A program made the position numbers and the translations under genes. Below are positions 16,155 to 23,961 of a stretch of 64,000 nucleotides of DNA, one piece after another. The stretch is taken from positions 1-64,000 of the forward strand of contig NZ_MLYO01000023.1 in NCBI RefSeq assembly GCF_001866665.1, given 5' to 3'. The notes under the pieces were generated by a model, which was not told the DNA's origin, did not search any database, and saw nothing but the letters and a program-made list of their open reading frames with translations. The first letter of the stretch is position 1; each line of letters begins with the position of its first letter. The DNA comes from Streptomyces monashensis. GTDB lineage: Bacteria > Actinomycetota > Actinomycetes > Streptomycetales > Streptomycetaceae.

Positions 16155-17399
16155 ATGCGTACCCCCCACACACAGACGCATCATCCTGCTCAGTCCGACG
16201 GGCCCCGCACCGGACAGGTTCCGCACGTCCGTAATCCGTACGAAGAACTGGCGGCGCTGGCGGACAATCCGCTGGAGGACTTCCTCACCGAGGACCACGC
16301 GGCGGCGCCGCGGGACGAGGACTCCGAGGAGCCCTGGGCCCCGCCCAACCACCGGCGCGGCAGCCGCCGCCGCAATCGCGCCACCGGGCTGCCCACCATG
16401 GTCAGACTGCTCGCCTGGACACTCACGCTCGCCTGCCTGGTCACCCTCGCCGACCGCTGGGCGTTGCTCTACGCCGAGCACAAGGCCTCCGAACGGCTCA
16501 AGGACGAGCTGCATCTCGCCGCCGCCCCCGAGGTACGGATCGGCGGCTTTCCCTTCCTGACGCAGCTGGCCGACCAGCGGCTGGACTCGGTCCAGGTCAC
16601 CGTCGCGGACATCCCGGCCCAGCGGGTCACCCTCACCCAGGTCACCGCCACCGCGAACGACATACGCATCGACGGCGACGGCCCGACCGCCGTACGCGGT
16701 GCGCTCGTCCGGCAGATGCACGGCCGGGTGCTGCTGTCCTTCGACGACATGAACCGCGAACTCGGTGCCTCGCAGGTGTCCTTCAGCGCCCGTGGCCCCG
16801 GCCGTGTCCAGGCCCACGGCTCGCTCCGCATCGCAGGCCGCGACCTGCGCGTACAGGCCGACGCCAGCATCCGGCGCGACGGGGAGCGCGGCATCGCCAC
16901 CTCCGTGGAGGGCATGCAGCTCGGCATCGGCGACCTCGCGACGTACCGGCCCGGCACCGGGCCCGCCGAGGGCCTCCATCTCACCGATGCCTCGGCGCGC
17001 CGGCTCACCCGGGAGGCGGAGAAGATCAAGGCCATGCTGTCCGTGCCGGAGATCGTGCACCGCCTGGGCGTCCCCGACGGCGCGGTGCGCGCCGCGCTGC
17101 ACGACGAGGACAAGCTGCACCGGCTCACCGGCGCACCGCGCTTCCTGCACGACCTGACGCGGGTGAACCTCGTGGACGTGGCACTCGCCCACCCCGCGCT
17201 CATGCGGCGGCTCGGCCTCGACCTGTCCCTGCTGACCGCACTGACCAAGCTCACCCGCCCCGAGATCGCCGACCGCTTCTCCTTCGCCTTCCGGCTGCCG
17301 GAGCCGCCCTCGGGCGCCCTGCGGCTGCGGGACGTGGCGGTGGACAAGGACGGAATCCGGGTCGATGTGTCGGGGACGGGTCTGCTGCTGGGCCGGTGA
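16155..17399 (+). CDS. membrane-anchored DUF2993 (LmeA-type) protein
   Basis: This 414-residue protein has a disordered, charged cytoplasmic N-terminus (1-80), one transmembrane helix (MVRLLAWTLTLACLVTLAD) and an extracellular DUF2993 domain beginning at HLAAAPEVRIGGFPFLTQL, the family signature. The domain is related to LmeA, a lipid-binding lipoprotein-like factor of mycobacterial envelope biogenesis. A transporter or lipid-shuttle role is plausible but unproven. A second, broken DUF2993 gene occurs at 23388. It is read away from the AraC gene. Confidence 0.8.
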   Translation: MRTPHTQTHHPAQSDGPRTGQVPHVRNPYEELAALADNPLEDFLTEDHAAAPRDEDSEEPWAPPNHRRGSRRRNRATGLPTMVRLLAWTLTLACLVTLADRWALLYAEHKASERLKDELHLAAAPEVRIGGFPFLTQLADQRLDSVQVTVADIPAQRVTLTQVTATANDIRIDGDGPTAVRGALVRQMHGRVLLSFDDMNRELGASQVSFSARGPGRVQAHGSLRIAGRDLRVQADASIRRDGERGIATSVEGMQLGIGDLATYRPGTGPAEGLHLTDASARRLTREAEKIKAMLSVPEIVHRLGVPDGAVRAALHDEDKLHRLTGAPRFLHDLTRVNLVDVALAHPALMRRLGLDLSLLTALTKLTRPEIADRFSFAFRLPEPPSGALRLRDVAVDKDGIRVDVSGTGLLLGR

Positions 17400-17608
17400 A
17401 CGCGGCTTCCTGTTGCCGGACCCCGGTCGTGGCGGGCGCACCGGGGCCGTGCAGTCCGAACGTACGGGAACGCGGGCTGCCTGAGGTCATGAGGTCGGGC
17501 AGGCAGAAGCACCGTGGCGATCCGTCTCGAGCTCGTGGTGGACTTCGGCACTCGCTCCGAGCAGCGTCCGATTACCGATGAGGCGCCTGCCTTCGGCAGG
17601 ATGGGCAC

Positions 17609-18142
17609 ATGACCGAGATCCGCACACCCCGCCTCCTCCTCCGTGGCTGGCACGACGACGACCTCGCGCCGATGGCGGACATCAACGCGGACCCCCGGGT
17701 CATGCGCTGGACCGACGACGGCTCGGTGCGCGACCTGGACCGCACGGCCGAGGACATCGAGCGGTGGGAGGAGGAGTGGGACGAGGAGGGCTTCGGACTC
17801 TTCGCCGTCGAACTGCTGGCCTCGGGCGAACTGATCGGCTTCACCGGACTGTCCGTGCCCGAGTTCCTGCCGGAGGTGATGCCCGCCGTGGCGATCAGCT
17901 GGCGGCTCGGCGCACAGTTCTGGGGCCAGGGATACGCGTCCGAAGCCGCCCACGCCACGCTGGAGTTCGCCCTCCAGGACCGCGGCCTGGACCGCGTCAT
18001 CAGCATCAACCGGGTGGGGGACAACGCCTCCGAGAACGTCGTCCGCAAGCTCGGCATGGTGCCCGAGCGGGAGACGGCACACCCGGTGTACGGCTACCCG
18101 CTGCGGATTCACGCCATCGATCTCACCGAGTTCCAGGCATGA
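17609..18142 (+). CDS. GNAT-family acetyltransferase (RimJ/RimL type)
   Basis: This 177-residue protein matches the RimJ-like branch: the opening EIRTPRLLLRGWHDDDL, ELIGFTGLSVPEFLP, the acetyl-CoA loop FWGQGYASEAAHATLEFAL (motif A, Gln-x-x-x-Gly/Ala), and NRVGDNASENVVRKLGM near the end. Such enzymes acetylate ribosomal protein N-termini or aminoglycoside-like amines; the acceptor is not predictable. It appears monocistronic. Confidence 0.9.
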   Translation: MTEIRTPRLLLRGWHDDDLAPMADINADPRVMRWTDDGSVRDLDRTAEDIERWEEEWDEEGFGLFAVELLASGELIGFTGLSVPEFLPEVMPAVAISWRLGAQFWGQGYASEAAHATLEFALQDRGLDRVISINRVGDNASENVVRKLGMVPERETAHPVYGYPLRIHAIDLTEFQA

Positions 18143-18494
18143 GTGTCCCCCCGGTGGGGGCACTGCGACCCGTGCGAGGCCGACAACGGTACGGACGCGG
18201 CCACCATCGGCGCATCCGCCCCAGCTGCCGCTGTGCCTGCCCGGTGAGCTGCGGGAGTGCGGCCGGCCCGCGCGGCAACACGTCATCGCGTGGCCGGCCC
18301 AGCTGAAGGCGCTCGCCCATCACCTGATCGCAGGCGACTGCGTCCGAGGCGCGCGGAGCTCACGCGGCCGGCCCGATCTACCAGCGCCGGCCGGCCGAGC
18401 GGCGGACGCTCAGCGCCCTGACGCGCAGCCCGCAGTGACGTGAAGACGCGGCCGCTCTCCTGGAAGGCCGGCAACCGTGCGGTTGCTCCGTACG
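18143..18494. other. intergenic, no gene recognised
   Basis: There is no family-like frame on either strand. One plus-strand frame (LPLCLPGELRECGRPARQ..., about 18220-18435) has no start with a ribosome site and is probably chance or decayed sequence. Confidence 0.35.
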
Positions 18495-18728
18495 TCATCC
18501 TCCATGCGGTCCTCCGAGGAGCACCCCGACGATCGGCGCGCTCCCGAGCAGCCCGAACACCGGATTGAAGGGGCTGCCGTCCGGACCGGACGAGGGGACC
18601 CGGCTCGGCGGGGCCGCCTGGGCGGGGACCGCGCCGACCAGCCCGGCCGCTGCCGTCATCGCCACGACCGTCGCGGCCGCGGTGAGCGCTACTCGGGTCC
18701 GAGCTGCCAGGGCTCCGCGCAGAGACAT
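18495..18728 (-). CDS. small secreted protein
   Basis: This 77-residue protein has an Ala-rich signal peptide (residues 1-39, ending VPAQAAPPS) and a short mature part with NPVFGLLGSAPIVGVLLGG, a hydrophobic Gly-rich segment. GAGGAG lies seven bases upstream of the ATG. No family is recognised; the mature peptide of about 38 residues may be a surface-active or structural peptide. Confidence 0.6.
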   Translation of the reverse strand: MSLRGALAARTRVALTAAATVVAMTAAAGLVGAVPAQAAPPSRVPSSGPDGSPFNPVFGLLGSAPIVGVLLGGPHGG

Positions 18729-19033
18729 CGTGCTCCTCGTGCACTCGTGGGCCCCGTTGAGGCCGCCTACCGTGCAACGTAGACAGGAACATCCGCCCGG
18801 CCGGTCACCACACCGGCCGGGTCCTTCGGACAGCGGGGCCAGTGACCGGGATGGCCCAGAGGTGTGCGCAACAAGGGGAGCCCCCGTCCGCGTCCGTTCG
18901 GTGGCAGGTCCGGCCGGGCCCGGCCGGACACGACCACGAGGGGCAGGGGCGGCGCGTGACCCCGCGGCGCGACGCCGCCACTGACAGCCGTCTCCCGAGT
19001 GCGCCTCACCCGCCTCCGGGGGAGGCTGAGGCT

Positions 19034-19252
19034 ATGGCTGAACGTCGTGTGATCGTGGATCCGCCCGGCGATGGTGGCGGCCGTCGTGTCCGGTTCGACG
19101 GTGAGACGCTGGGTACCGCCTACAGCCTGCACGACCTGTCGGTGTTCCTGGAGCGTGCCGGCCTGGAGGGGTTGGACGTGGTGGACCTGGTGAACTCACC
19201 GCTGATCGAGTGGCACGGCGGCGGGCCAGCGGTGTGGCCGGCGGCGGAGTGA
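19034..19252 (+). CDS. small conserved hypothetical protein
   Basis: This 72-residue protein opens MAERRVIVDPPGDGGGRRVR and continues ...LHDLSVFLERAGLEGLDVVD...IEWHGG. It resembles short Streptomyces hypotheticals with the pattern RRV-(V/T)-x-(G)...FL-x-x-AGL...IEWxGG. A strong ribosome site (GGGGGAGGCTGAGG) precedes the ATG. Beta-strand-rich N-terminus, one helix in the middle. Function unknown. Confidence 0.65.
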   Translation: MAERRVIVDPPGDGGGRRVRFDGETLGTAYSLHDLSVFLERAGLEGLDVVDLVNSPLIEWHGGGPAVWPAAE

Positions 19253-19432
19253 CGTGCGGTGGGCCCGGTGCGACCCGATGGCCGCGTGGCTTGCGCTGCC
19301 CGTTTCGCTGTGCGACCAGACACTCCACGCGCGTGGGACGAAGGACTCTCTTGGCGGCGCTCGTAACACCTTCCGTCGGCAGCCGGCGGTCCGGAGTGAA
19401 CCCGCCGCTCACCGGCGGGTCTTCCAGGAGCT

Positions 19433-19834
19433 TCAACAGCCCGCCGTCCAGGTGTGGGAGGCGCCCTGGTCGTTGGCGGCGGCGTTGTAGCCGGCCTCCT
19501 GGCCCGGGGCGAGGCAGATGGTGACATGGCCGAGGAGTTCGCGGGCGGAGTAGACCTTGACGTGGTCCTTGACGCCGGGGCCGGAGATGCCGTGGTCGGC
19601 CCAGGAGGAGTCGTGCCACGCCATGTCGCCCTCCCACCAGTGGTCGTCGCCGCTGTGCTCGATCTTCAGGCCGGTGAAGTTCGCGTCGGTCCAGACGCAG
19701 AAGTTCCCGCTGCCGCATTCCGCCGCCTGCGCGGAGGTGGAGGTGGCGAGCACGGCACCGGCGCAGAGGAGGGAGGCGGTGAGGAGGGAGACGACGCGCC
19801 GGGCGGTGGTCGACCGCGGCTTCATCATGTTCAT
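19433..19834 (-). CDS. secreted peptidase-inhibitor family I36 / crystallin-like protein
   Basis: This 133-residue protein has a signal peptide of about 35 residues (to TSAQAAE) and a beta/gamma-crystallin-like domain: CGSGNFCVWTDANFTGLKI, two Trp (HWW), then SSWADHGISGPGVKDHVKVY and TICLAPGQEAGYNAA. The Cys pairs probably form disulfides. Family I36 members include the Streptomyces metalloproteinase inhibitor SMPI. It is the third gene of a minus-strand operon with a lipoprotein (14-base gap) and a second crystallin-like protein. Confidence 0.75.
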   Translation of the reverse strand: MNMMKPRSTTARRVVSLLTASLLCAGAVLATSTSAQAAECGSGNFCVWTDANFTGLKIEHSGDDHWWEGDMAWHDSSWADHGISGPGVKDHVKVYSARELLGHVTICLAPGQEAGYNAAANDQGASHTWTAGC

Positions 19835-19848
19835 GAGGGCCAAGTTCC

Positions 19849-20361
19849 TTACGCTGTAGGTGAGTTGACGCGGAGCAGGGCGACGGCGGCCGTGACGGCG
19901 CGGGAGCGCATACGACGCCAGTCGGCGAGGTCGGCGCTGTGCCGCTCGCGGACCGTGGCGAGCGGGAGGCGGGCGTGTGTCGCCTCGGGCCCGAGGTTGT
20001 CGACGATCGTGGATGCCCGGAACCAGCGCCGCTGGTCGCCGTACAGCCGCTGCTGGGCCGCGGCGAGGCAGCCGTCGCTGTGGGCGCGTACGACGAACCC
20101 GGTGGGCAGTCGGACGGAGAGCTGGGCCGGTCCGGTCCCGAACAAGGCGTCGGAGACGCGCTGTTGCTCGGCGGACGACGGCGGGCTGCGGTCCGGCCGG
20201 GGCGCGGAGAGGCCCCGGCGGCTGAGGCAGTCGTCGGTGAGGACTCGGGTGGCGGCCTTGATGAGGTCGTCGGAGGAGAGGCGGTGAACGGGTGCGGGGG
20301 CGCAGCCGCTCACCAGTACCGGCAGGACGAGGACGGCGAGGGCCGTCGTACGCGGACGCAT
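19849..20361 (-). CDS. putative lipoprotein in crystallin-like operon
   Basis: This 170-residue protein has a lipobox (VLVSGC) at residues 15-20 after a short basic, hydrophobic leader. The mature part is helical with RVLTDDCLSRRGL and a Cys in HSDGCLAAAQQRLYG, so one disulfide is possible. No family is recognised. It sits 33 bases after one crystallin-like secreted gene and 14 before another, suggesting a membrane-attached partner of those secreted proteins. Confidence 0.65.
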   Translation of the reverse strand: MRPRTTALAVLVLPVLVSGCAPAPVHRLSSDDLIKAATRVLTDDCLSRRGLSAPRPDRSPPSSAEQQRVSDALFGTGPAQLSVRLPTGFVVRAHSDGCLAAAQQRLYGDQRRWFRASTIVDNLGPEATHARLPLATVRERHSADLADWRRMRSRAVTAAVALLRVNSPTA

Positions 20362-20394
20362 CGTGGCGGAGGAGATCGTCGACGGGGGTGTGCC

Positions 20395-20772
20395 TCAGCC
20401 TGCCTGGCATCCCATGGCGGTGTCGCTGACGCCGTCGAACTTTCCGGACCAGTCCCAGTTGTCGGAGTAGTCGTCCGGGTAGATCGCCCGGTACAGACAC
20501 CGTCCGCCGGGCTGGTCACTGATCGCGTACACGGTGACGGACGCGTGCGAGTCGAAGGATCCCGCGGACCGCTTCACCGGTGGCTCCGCCGCCTTGAACC
20601 CGGGCGGGGCGTAGTCCCATGCTCCGCCCATCTGACCGGGTTTGGGCCAGAAGTACACATGCCCTGTCGGCACGGCGCTGATCGACGCACTGTCCGCCGC
20701 GACCGGACGGGCCGAGGCGGTGACGGGCAGGAGCGCGGCGAACAGGACAGCAGCGGCGGCGAGTTGACGCAT
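20395..20772 (-). CDS. secreted crystallin-like protein, first gene of operon
   Basis: This 125-residue protein starts at 20772 (GGGGGG run upstream); the signal peptide runs to about residue 22-27 (LLPVTASARPVAA). The mature domain GHVYFWPKPGQMGGAWDYAPPGF...SVTVYAISDQPGGRCLYRAIYPDD... has the paired Tyr/Trp and Gly pattern of a single beta/gamma-crystallin Greek key, with two Cys at the C-terminal end. It is related to, but clearly different from, the I36-type gene at 19433. Confidence 0.65.
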   Translation of the reverse strand: MRQLAAAAVLFAALLPVTASARPVAADSASISAVPTGHVYFWPKPGQMGGAWDYAPPGFKAAEPPVKRSAGSFDSHASVTVYAISDQPGGRCLYRAIYPDDYSDNWDWSGKFDGVSDTAMGCQAG

Positions 20773-21572
20773 GTGGAAAGCCCCCCGGAAAGTGACGCAC
20801 GGTGACTGCACCGTGCAGGGTCACGATCCCCAGCGGCGGCAGCGGTATGCGCGGAATCAGACGATTCACCCGTGTAGGTGAGAAGCGGTCGGCCGGGGCA
20901 GGCGGGCGGCTGCAGTCTCCGGCGGGGACACCCTGGCAGCGTCGCGACCGGGACCGGGATGCCGGACATGGCCCGGTGCGGATGCGGTGAGCGTGCGGTG
21001 AGCGGTCGTTGTCAGGGTGGCGTCATCGCCGGTCCCGCTTCGGGGGCCGGGCGCCGAGCGAGCCCGGCCTGGTCGGACGCGCCCGCGCCGCTCTCGACAA
21101 CGTGCCGCCGGCCATCGAGGCGGTGGCGGCCCGGCTGCGTACCCTCAGCCTGCCGGAGCTTCCGGCCCGGCCGCACGACCGGCTCGGCCCGACCGGGCTC
21201 GGCACCCGCACACCCCAGCCCAGGCATCGCACGCCGCGCTCGGTGGTCGGCTGGAGCTGGGATCTGCCGGGAGCAAGGGCCCGGTGGCCGGGCGGGCACG
21301 GACCCGCAGGTCCCGGCCGGCGACTGGTCAGGAAGCCGGCACCCGGAAGCGGCGCTTGTCGCCGGCCCTGCCGGTGAACCGGCCGTTGTTCGTCTCGTCG
21401 CAGGCCGGACGTCGTCGCCGAGGGGCCGCCGGCCTTCTCCGGAGCCGGAGTTGGCCGAGTCGGCCCGCGTCCGCGCCGTGTCTGCGGCGCCGCCGCGGAC
21501 GAAACGCCGCCGTGGACGAAACGCCGTCGTGGTTCTTCACGGCGCACCCGAGAAGCGCGACCATGCTGCACC
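20773..21572. other. 800-base gap without recognised gene
   Basis: Several long frames overlap here. The most protein-like is on the plus strand at about 21040-21290 (GRARAALDNVPPAIEAVAA..., LRTLSLPELPARPHDRLG), which could be a decayed gene, but it has no start with a ribosome site and no family was recognised. A 17-base unit (GGACGAAACGCCG(C/T)CGT) is tandemly duplicated at 21497-21530, just before hoxX. Confidence 0.35.
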
Positions 21573-23297
21573 ATGGAAATTCTGCTCGTTGCGAGCGCGT
21601 TCAACAGCCTCTCCCAGCGGGTGTACGCGGAACTCTCCGACCAGGGCCACCGGGTGGACATCGTCCTCGCCGCGCAGGGCGACGACCCGGTCCGGGCCGC
21701 CGTACGCGAACGGCGCCCGGAGCTGATCATCGCTCCGATGCTCAGGACGGCCCTGCCCGAGGACGTGTGGCGGGAACACACCTGCCTCGTCGTGCACCCC
21801 GGGCCGCCCGGCGACCGTGGTCCCTCCTCGCTCGACTGGGCGATCGCCGAGCGGGCCCCGCGGTGGGGTGTCACGGTGTTCCAGGCCGAGGCGGCCATGG
21901 ACGCCGGGGACATCTGGGCGGCGGAGCCGTTCGCCGTGGCGCCCGTCGGCAAGAGCGACCTGTACCGCAACGAGGTCTCCGACGCCGCCGTGTCCGCCGT
22001 CCTGCTCGCCGTGCACCGCTACGCAGCCGGCGGGTACACGCCCCGCCCGCAGCGCCACGACTCCGGCGCCCCCCTGCACATCGTCCGGCGCGACTTCTTC
22101 CGGCAGGAGCGGCGCCGCGTCGACTGGCCGAACGACAGCACCGAGGCCGTGCTGCGCAAACTGCGCGGCGCCGACTCGCAGCCGGGTGTCCTGGACGAAC
22201 TCCTGGGCCGCGAGGTGTTCCTGCACGGCGGTCACCCCGAGGACCGGCTGCGCGGCCGCCCCGGCGAGCTTCTCGCGACCCGGGCGGGCGCGGTCTGCCG
22301 CGCCACCCGCGACGGTGCCGTGTGGATCCCGGAACTGCGCCCGCGCAAGCACTCCGGCGACCCGGCACCCTTCCGACGACCCGCCGCCTCCGTCCTCGAC
22401 TCCTTCGCCGGACCGCACAAGCTCGACCTCACCGAAGCCGCCGTCCCGTTCGAACTGCCCGCGCACCGCCGCACCTGGACCGACATCCGGTACCGGCAGC
22501 GCGGCGAGGTCGGCTTCCTGAACTTCTCCTTCCCGGGCGGTGCGATGAGCACCGACCAGTGCCGCAGACTCCTCACCGCCTACGAACACGCGCTGGCCCG
22601 CCCCACCTCCGTGCTGGTGCTCGGCTCCGACCGTGACTTCTTCTCCAACGGCATCCACCTGAACGTCATCGAGGCGGCCGCCGACCCCGCCGAGGAGTCC
22701 TGGCGGAACATCAACGCCATGGACGACCTCGTCGAGGCGGTCCTGCGCACCACCGACCGGCTGGTGGTCGCCGCGCTCGCCGGCAACGCCGCCGCCGGAG
22801 GCACCATGCTCGCGCTCGCCGCCGACCAGGTGTGGTGCCGTACGGGCGCCGTGCTCAATCCGCACTACCGGCGGATGGGCCTGTACGGCTCCGAGTTCTG
22901 GACGTACACGCTCCCGCGCCGCGCGGGAGCCGACACCGCCCGCCGGCTCATGCGGGAGGCCCTGCCCCTGAGCTCCGCGTCGGCCGCGCGGCTCGGGCTG
23001 GTGGACCGGCTCCTGATCACCGCGCCGGGCGAGTTCGCGGCCGAGGTCGCGCGGCTGGCCGCCGATCTGGCCGCCGCACCGGGCCTGCGGCACCGTATCG
23101 CCGCCAAGGCCGCGGCACGCCGCGCGGCCGAGCAGGCACAGCCGCTCGCGGCCTACCGGCGTGCGGAACTCGCCCGTATGCGCGCCGCCTTCTTCGACCC
23201 CGAGGCCCCGTACCACGCCCTGCGCTCGGCCTTCGTACGCAAGGAGCCGGCCGCTTCCACCCGCCCTCTGGCACCGCCGGCGGGAGCCGTCCGATGA
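21573..23297 (+). CDS. hoxX: HoxX-type CO-releasing hydrogenase maturation protein
   Basis: This 574-residue, two-domain protein starts MEILLVASAFNSLSQRVYAE, the HoxX signature. The N-terminal region is a formyltransferase-like domain (about 1-270, with VVHPGPPGDRGPSSLDWAI forming the substrate loop); the C-terminal region is an enoyl-CoA hydratase-like domain (about 290-560, with NFSFPGGAMST, VLVLGSDRDFFSNGIHLN and VVAALAGNAAAGGTMLALA). HoxX makes CO for the Ni-Fe centre of hydrogenases under oxic conditions from a formyl-folate-derived group. No hydrogenase or hyp gene is in the window, so this copy is an orphan here. Confidence 0.9.
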   Translation: MEILLVASAFNSLSQRVYAELSDQGHRVDIVLAAQGDDPVRAAVRERRPELIIAPMLRTALPEDVWREHTCLVVHPGPPGDRGPSSLDWAIAERAPRWGVTVFQAEAAMDAGDIWAAEPFAVAPVGKSDLYRNEVSDAAVSAVLLAVHRYAAGGYTPRPQRHDSGAPLHIVRRDFFRQERRRVDWPNDSTEAVLRKLRGADSQPGVLDELLGREVFLHGGHPEDRLRGRPGELLATRAGAVCRATRDGAVWIPELRPRKHSGDPAPFRRPAASVLDSFAGPHKLDLTEAAVPFELPAHRRTWTDIRYRQRGEVGFLNFSFPGGAMSTDQCRRLLTAYEHALARPTSVLVLGSDRDFFSNGIHLNVIEAAADPAEESWRNINAMDDLVEAVLRTTDRLVVAALAGNAAAGGTMLALAADQVWCRTGAVLNPHYRRMGLYGSEFWTYTLPRRAGADTARRLMREALPLSSASAARLGLVDRLLITAPGEFAAEVARLAADLAAAPGLRHRIAAKAAARRAAEQAQPLAAYRRAELARMRAAFFDPEAPYHALRSAFVRKEPAASTRPLAPPAGAVR

Positions 23298-23348
23298 ACG
23301 GCTCGGCGTGCGTCACTCCCCGCCGCCGCGTCGGATGCCGCACCCGGG

Positions 23349-23398
23349 GAAAGTGTCAGCCCTGACAGTTTGTGTATCGTGTCAGTCATGACACTTTC
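23349..23398 (+). promoter_or_regulatory. tandem TGTCA-N4-TGACA operators
   Basis: Two copies of TGTCA-N4-TGACA occur at 23354-23367 and 23380-23393, 26 bp apart. The whole block is bounded by a 10-bp inverted repeat (GAAAGTGTCA at 23349-23358 and TGACACTTTC at 23389-23398). Such symmetry is typical of TetR/MarR targets. It overlaps the start of the broken DUF2993 gene and precedes the MMPL exporter. No cognate regulator is encoded next to it. Confidence 0.7.
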
Positions 23399-23866
23399 TG
23401 GCCGGCTCGTCTCCAGGCTGCGCCTGCGGCGGCGTACGACGCTCCTCCTGGCCGCCGTCCTCGCCCTGACCGCTCTCGCCGGTACGGCGGAAACGCTGGT
23501 CCGGCACCGCATCGCCGACCGGATCGCGACGGTGGCCGGCAAACGCCTCGGGACCGCCCCGGACGTCGGGCTGGGCGTCACGCCCGCGCTGTGGCAGCCG
23601 GCGCGGGGCACCTTCCCGGACGTCGAGCCGACCGCGGACGGGGTGTCCGCCCGGCACACGACCGGCCTCGCCGTGGACGCCCGTCCGCGTCAGGTGCGCC
23701 GGAGCGGGAAGGGCGGCGGCGTGGCCGGATCGTCATCACGGCCGAGGTCACCCGCACCATCTCCCTGACCGGCCACCCGCTGAAGCCGCGGCCGCGTCGG
23801 CTCGCGGTCACCGACAGCGGCCTCCGGCTCACCCTGACCGGCGGCCCCGCCGCGTTCCGCACCTGA
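23388..23866 (+). pseudogene. DUF2993 protein gene, frameshifted and shortened
   Basis: The frame from ATG 23388 gives MTLSGRLVSRLRLRRRTTLL, a transmembrane helix, then ETLVRHRIADRIATVAGKRL and DVGLGVTPALWQPARG, the DUF2993 start (LmeA-like). The frame then runs out around 23700-23768, while another plus frame continues with domain-like GRIVITAEVTRTISLTGHPL and ends at 23866. Total coding length is about 160 residues against 220-300 in the family, so an internal deletion plus frameshift is likely. It lies between the operator block and the MMPL gene, as such genes often do. Confidence 0.6.
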
Positions 23867-23961
23867 CCCCGCAGACCTCGTACTCCCCGGCCCTCGTACG
23901 CGGTCTCCTCCCCGAACGTGCCGCTCGACCCCGCACGTCACCCTCAAGGAGCACGTTTCCC

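Noticed and set aside
21009..21377. 122-codon frame upstream of hoxX
   Set aside because: Partly protein-like but lacks a ribosome site; overlapping frames on both strands are equally long.
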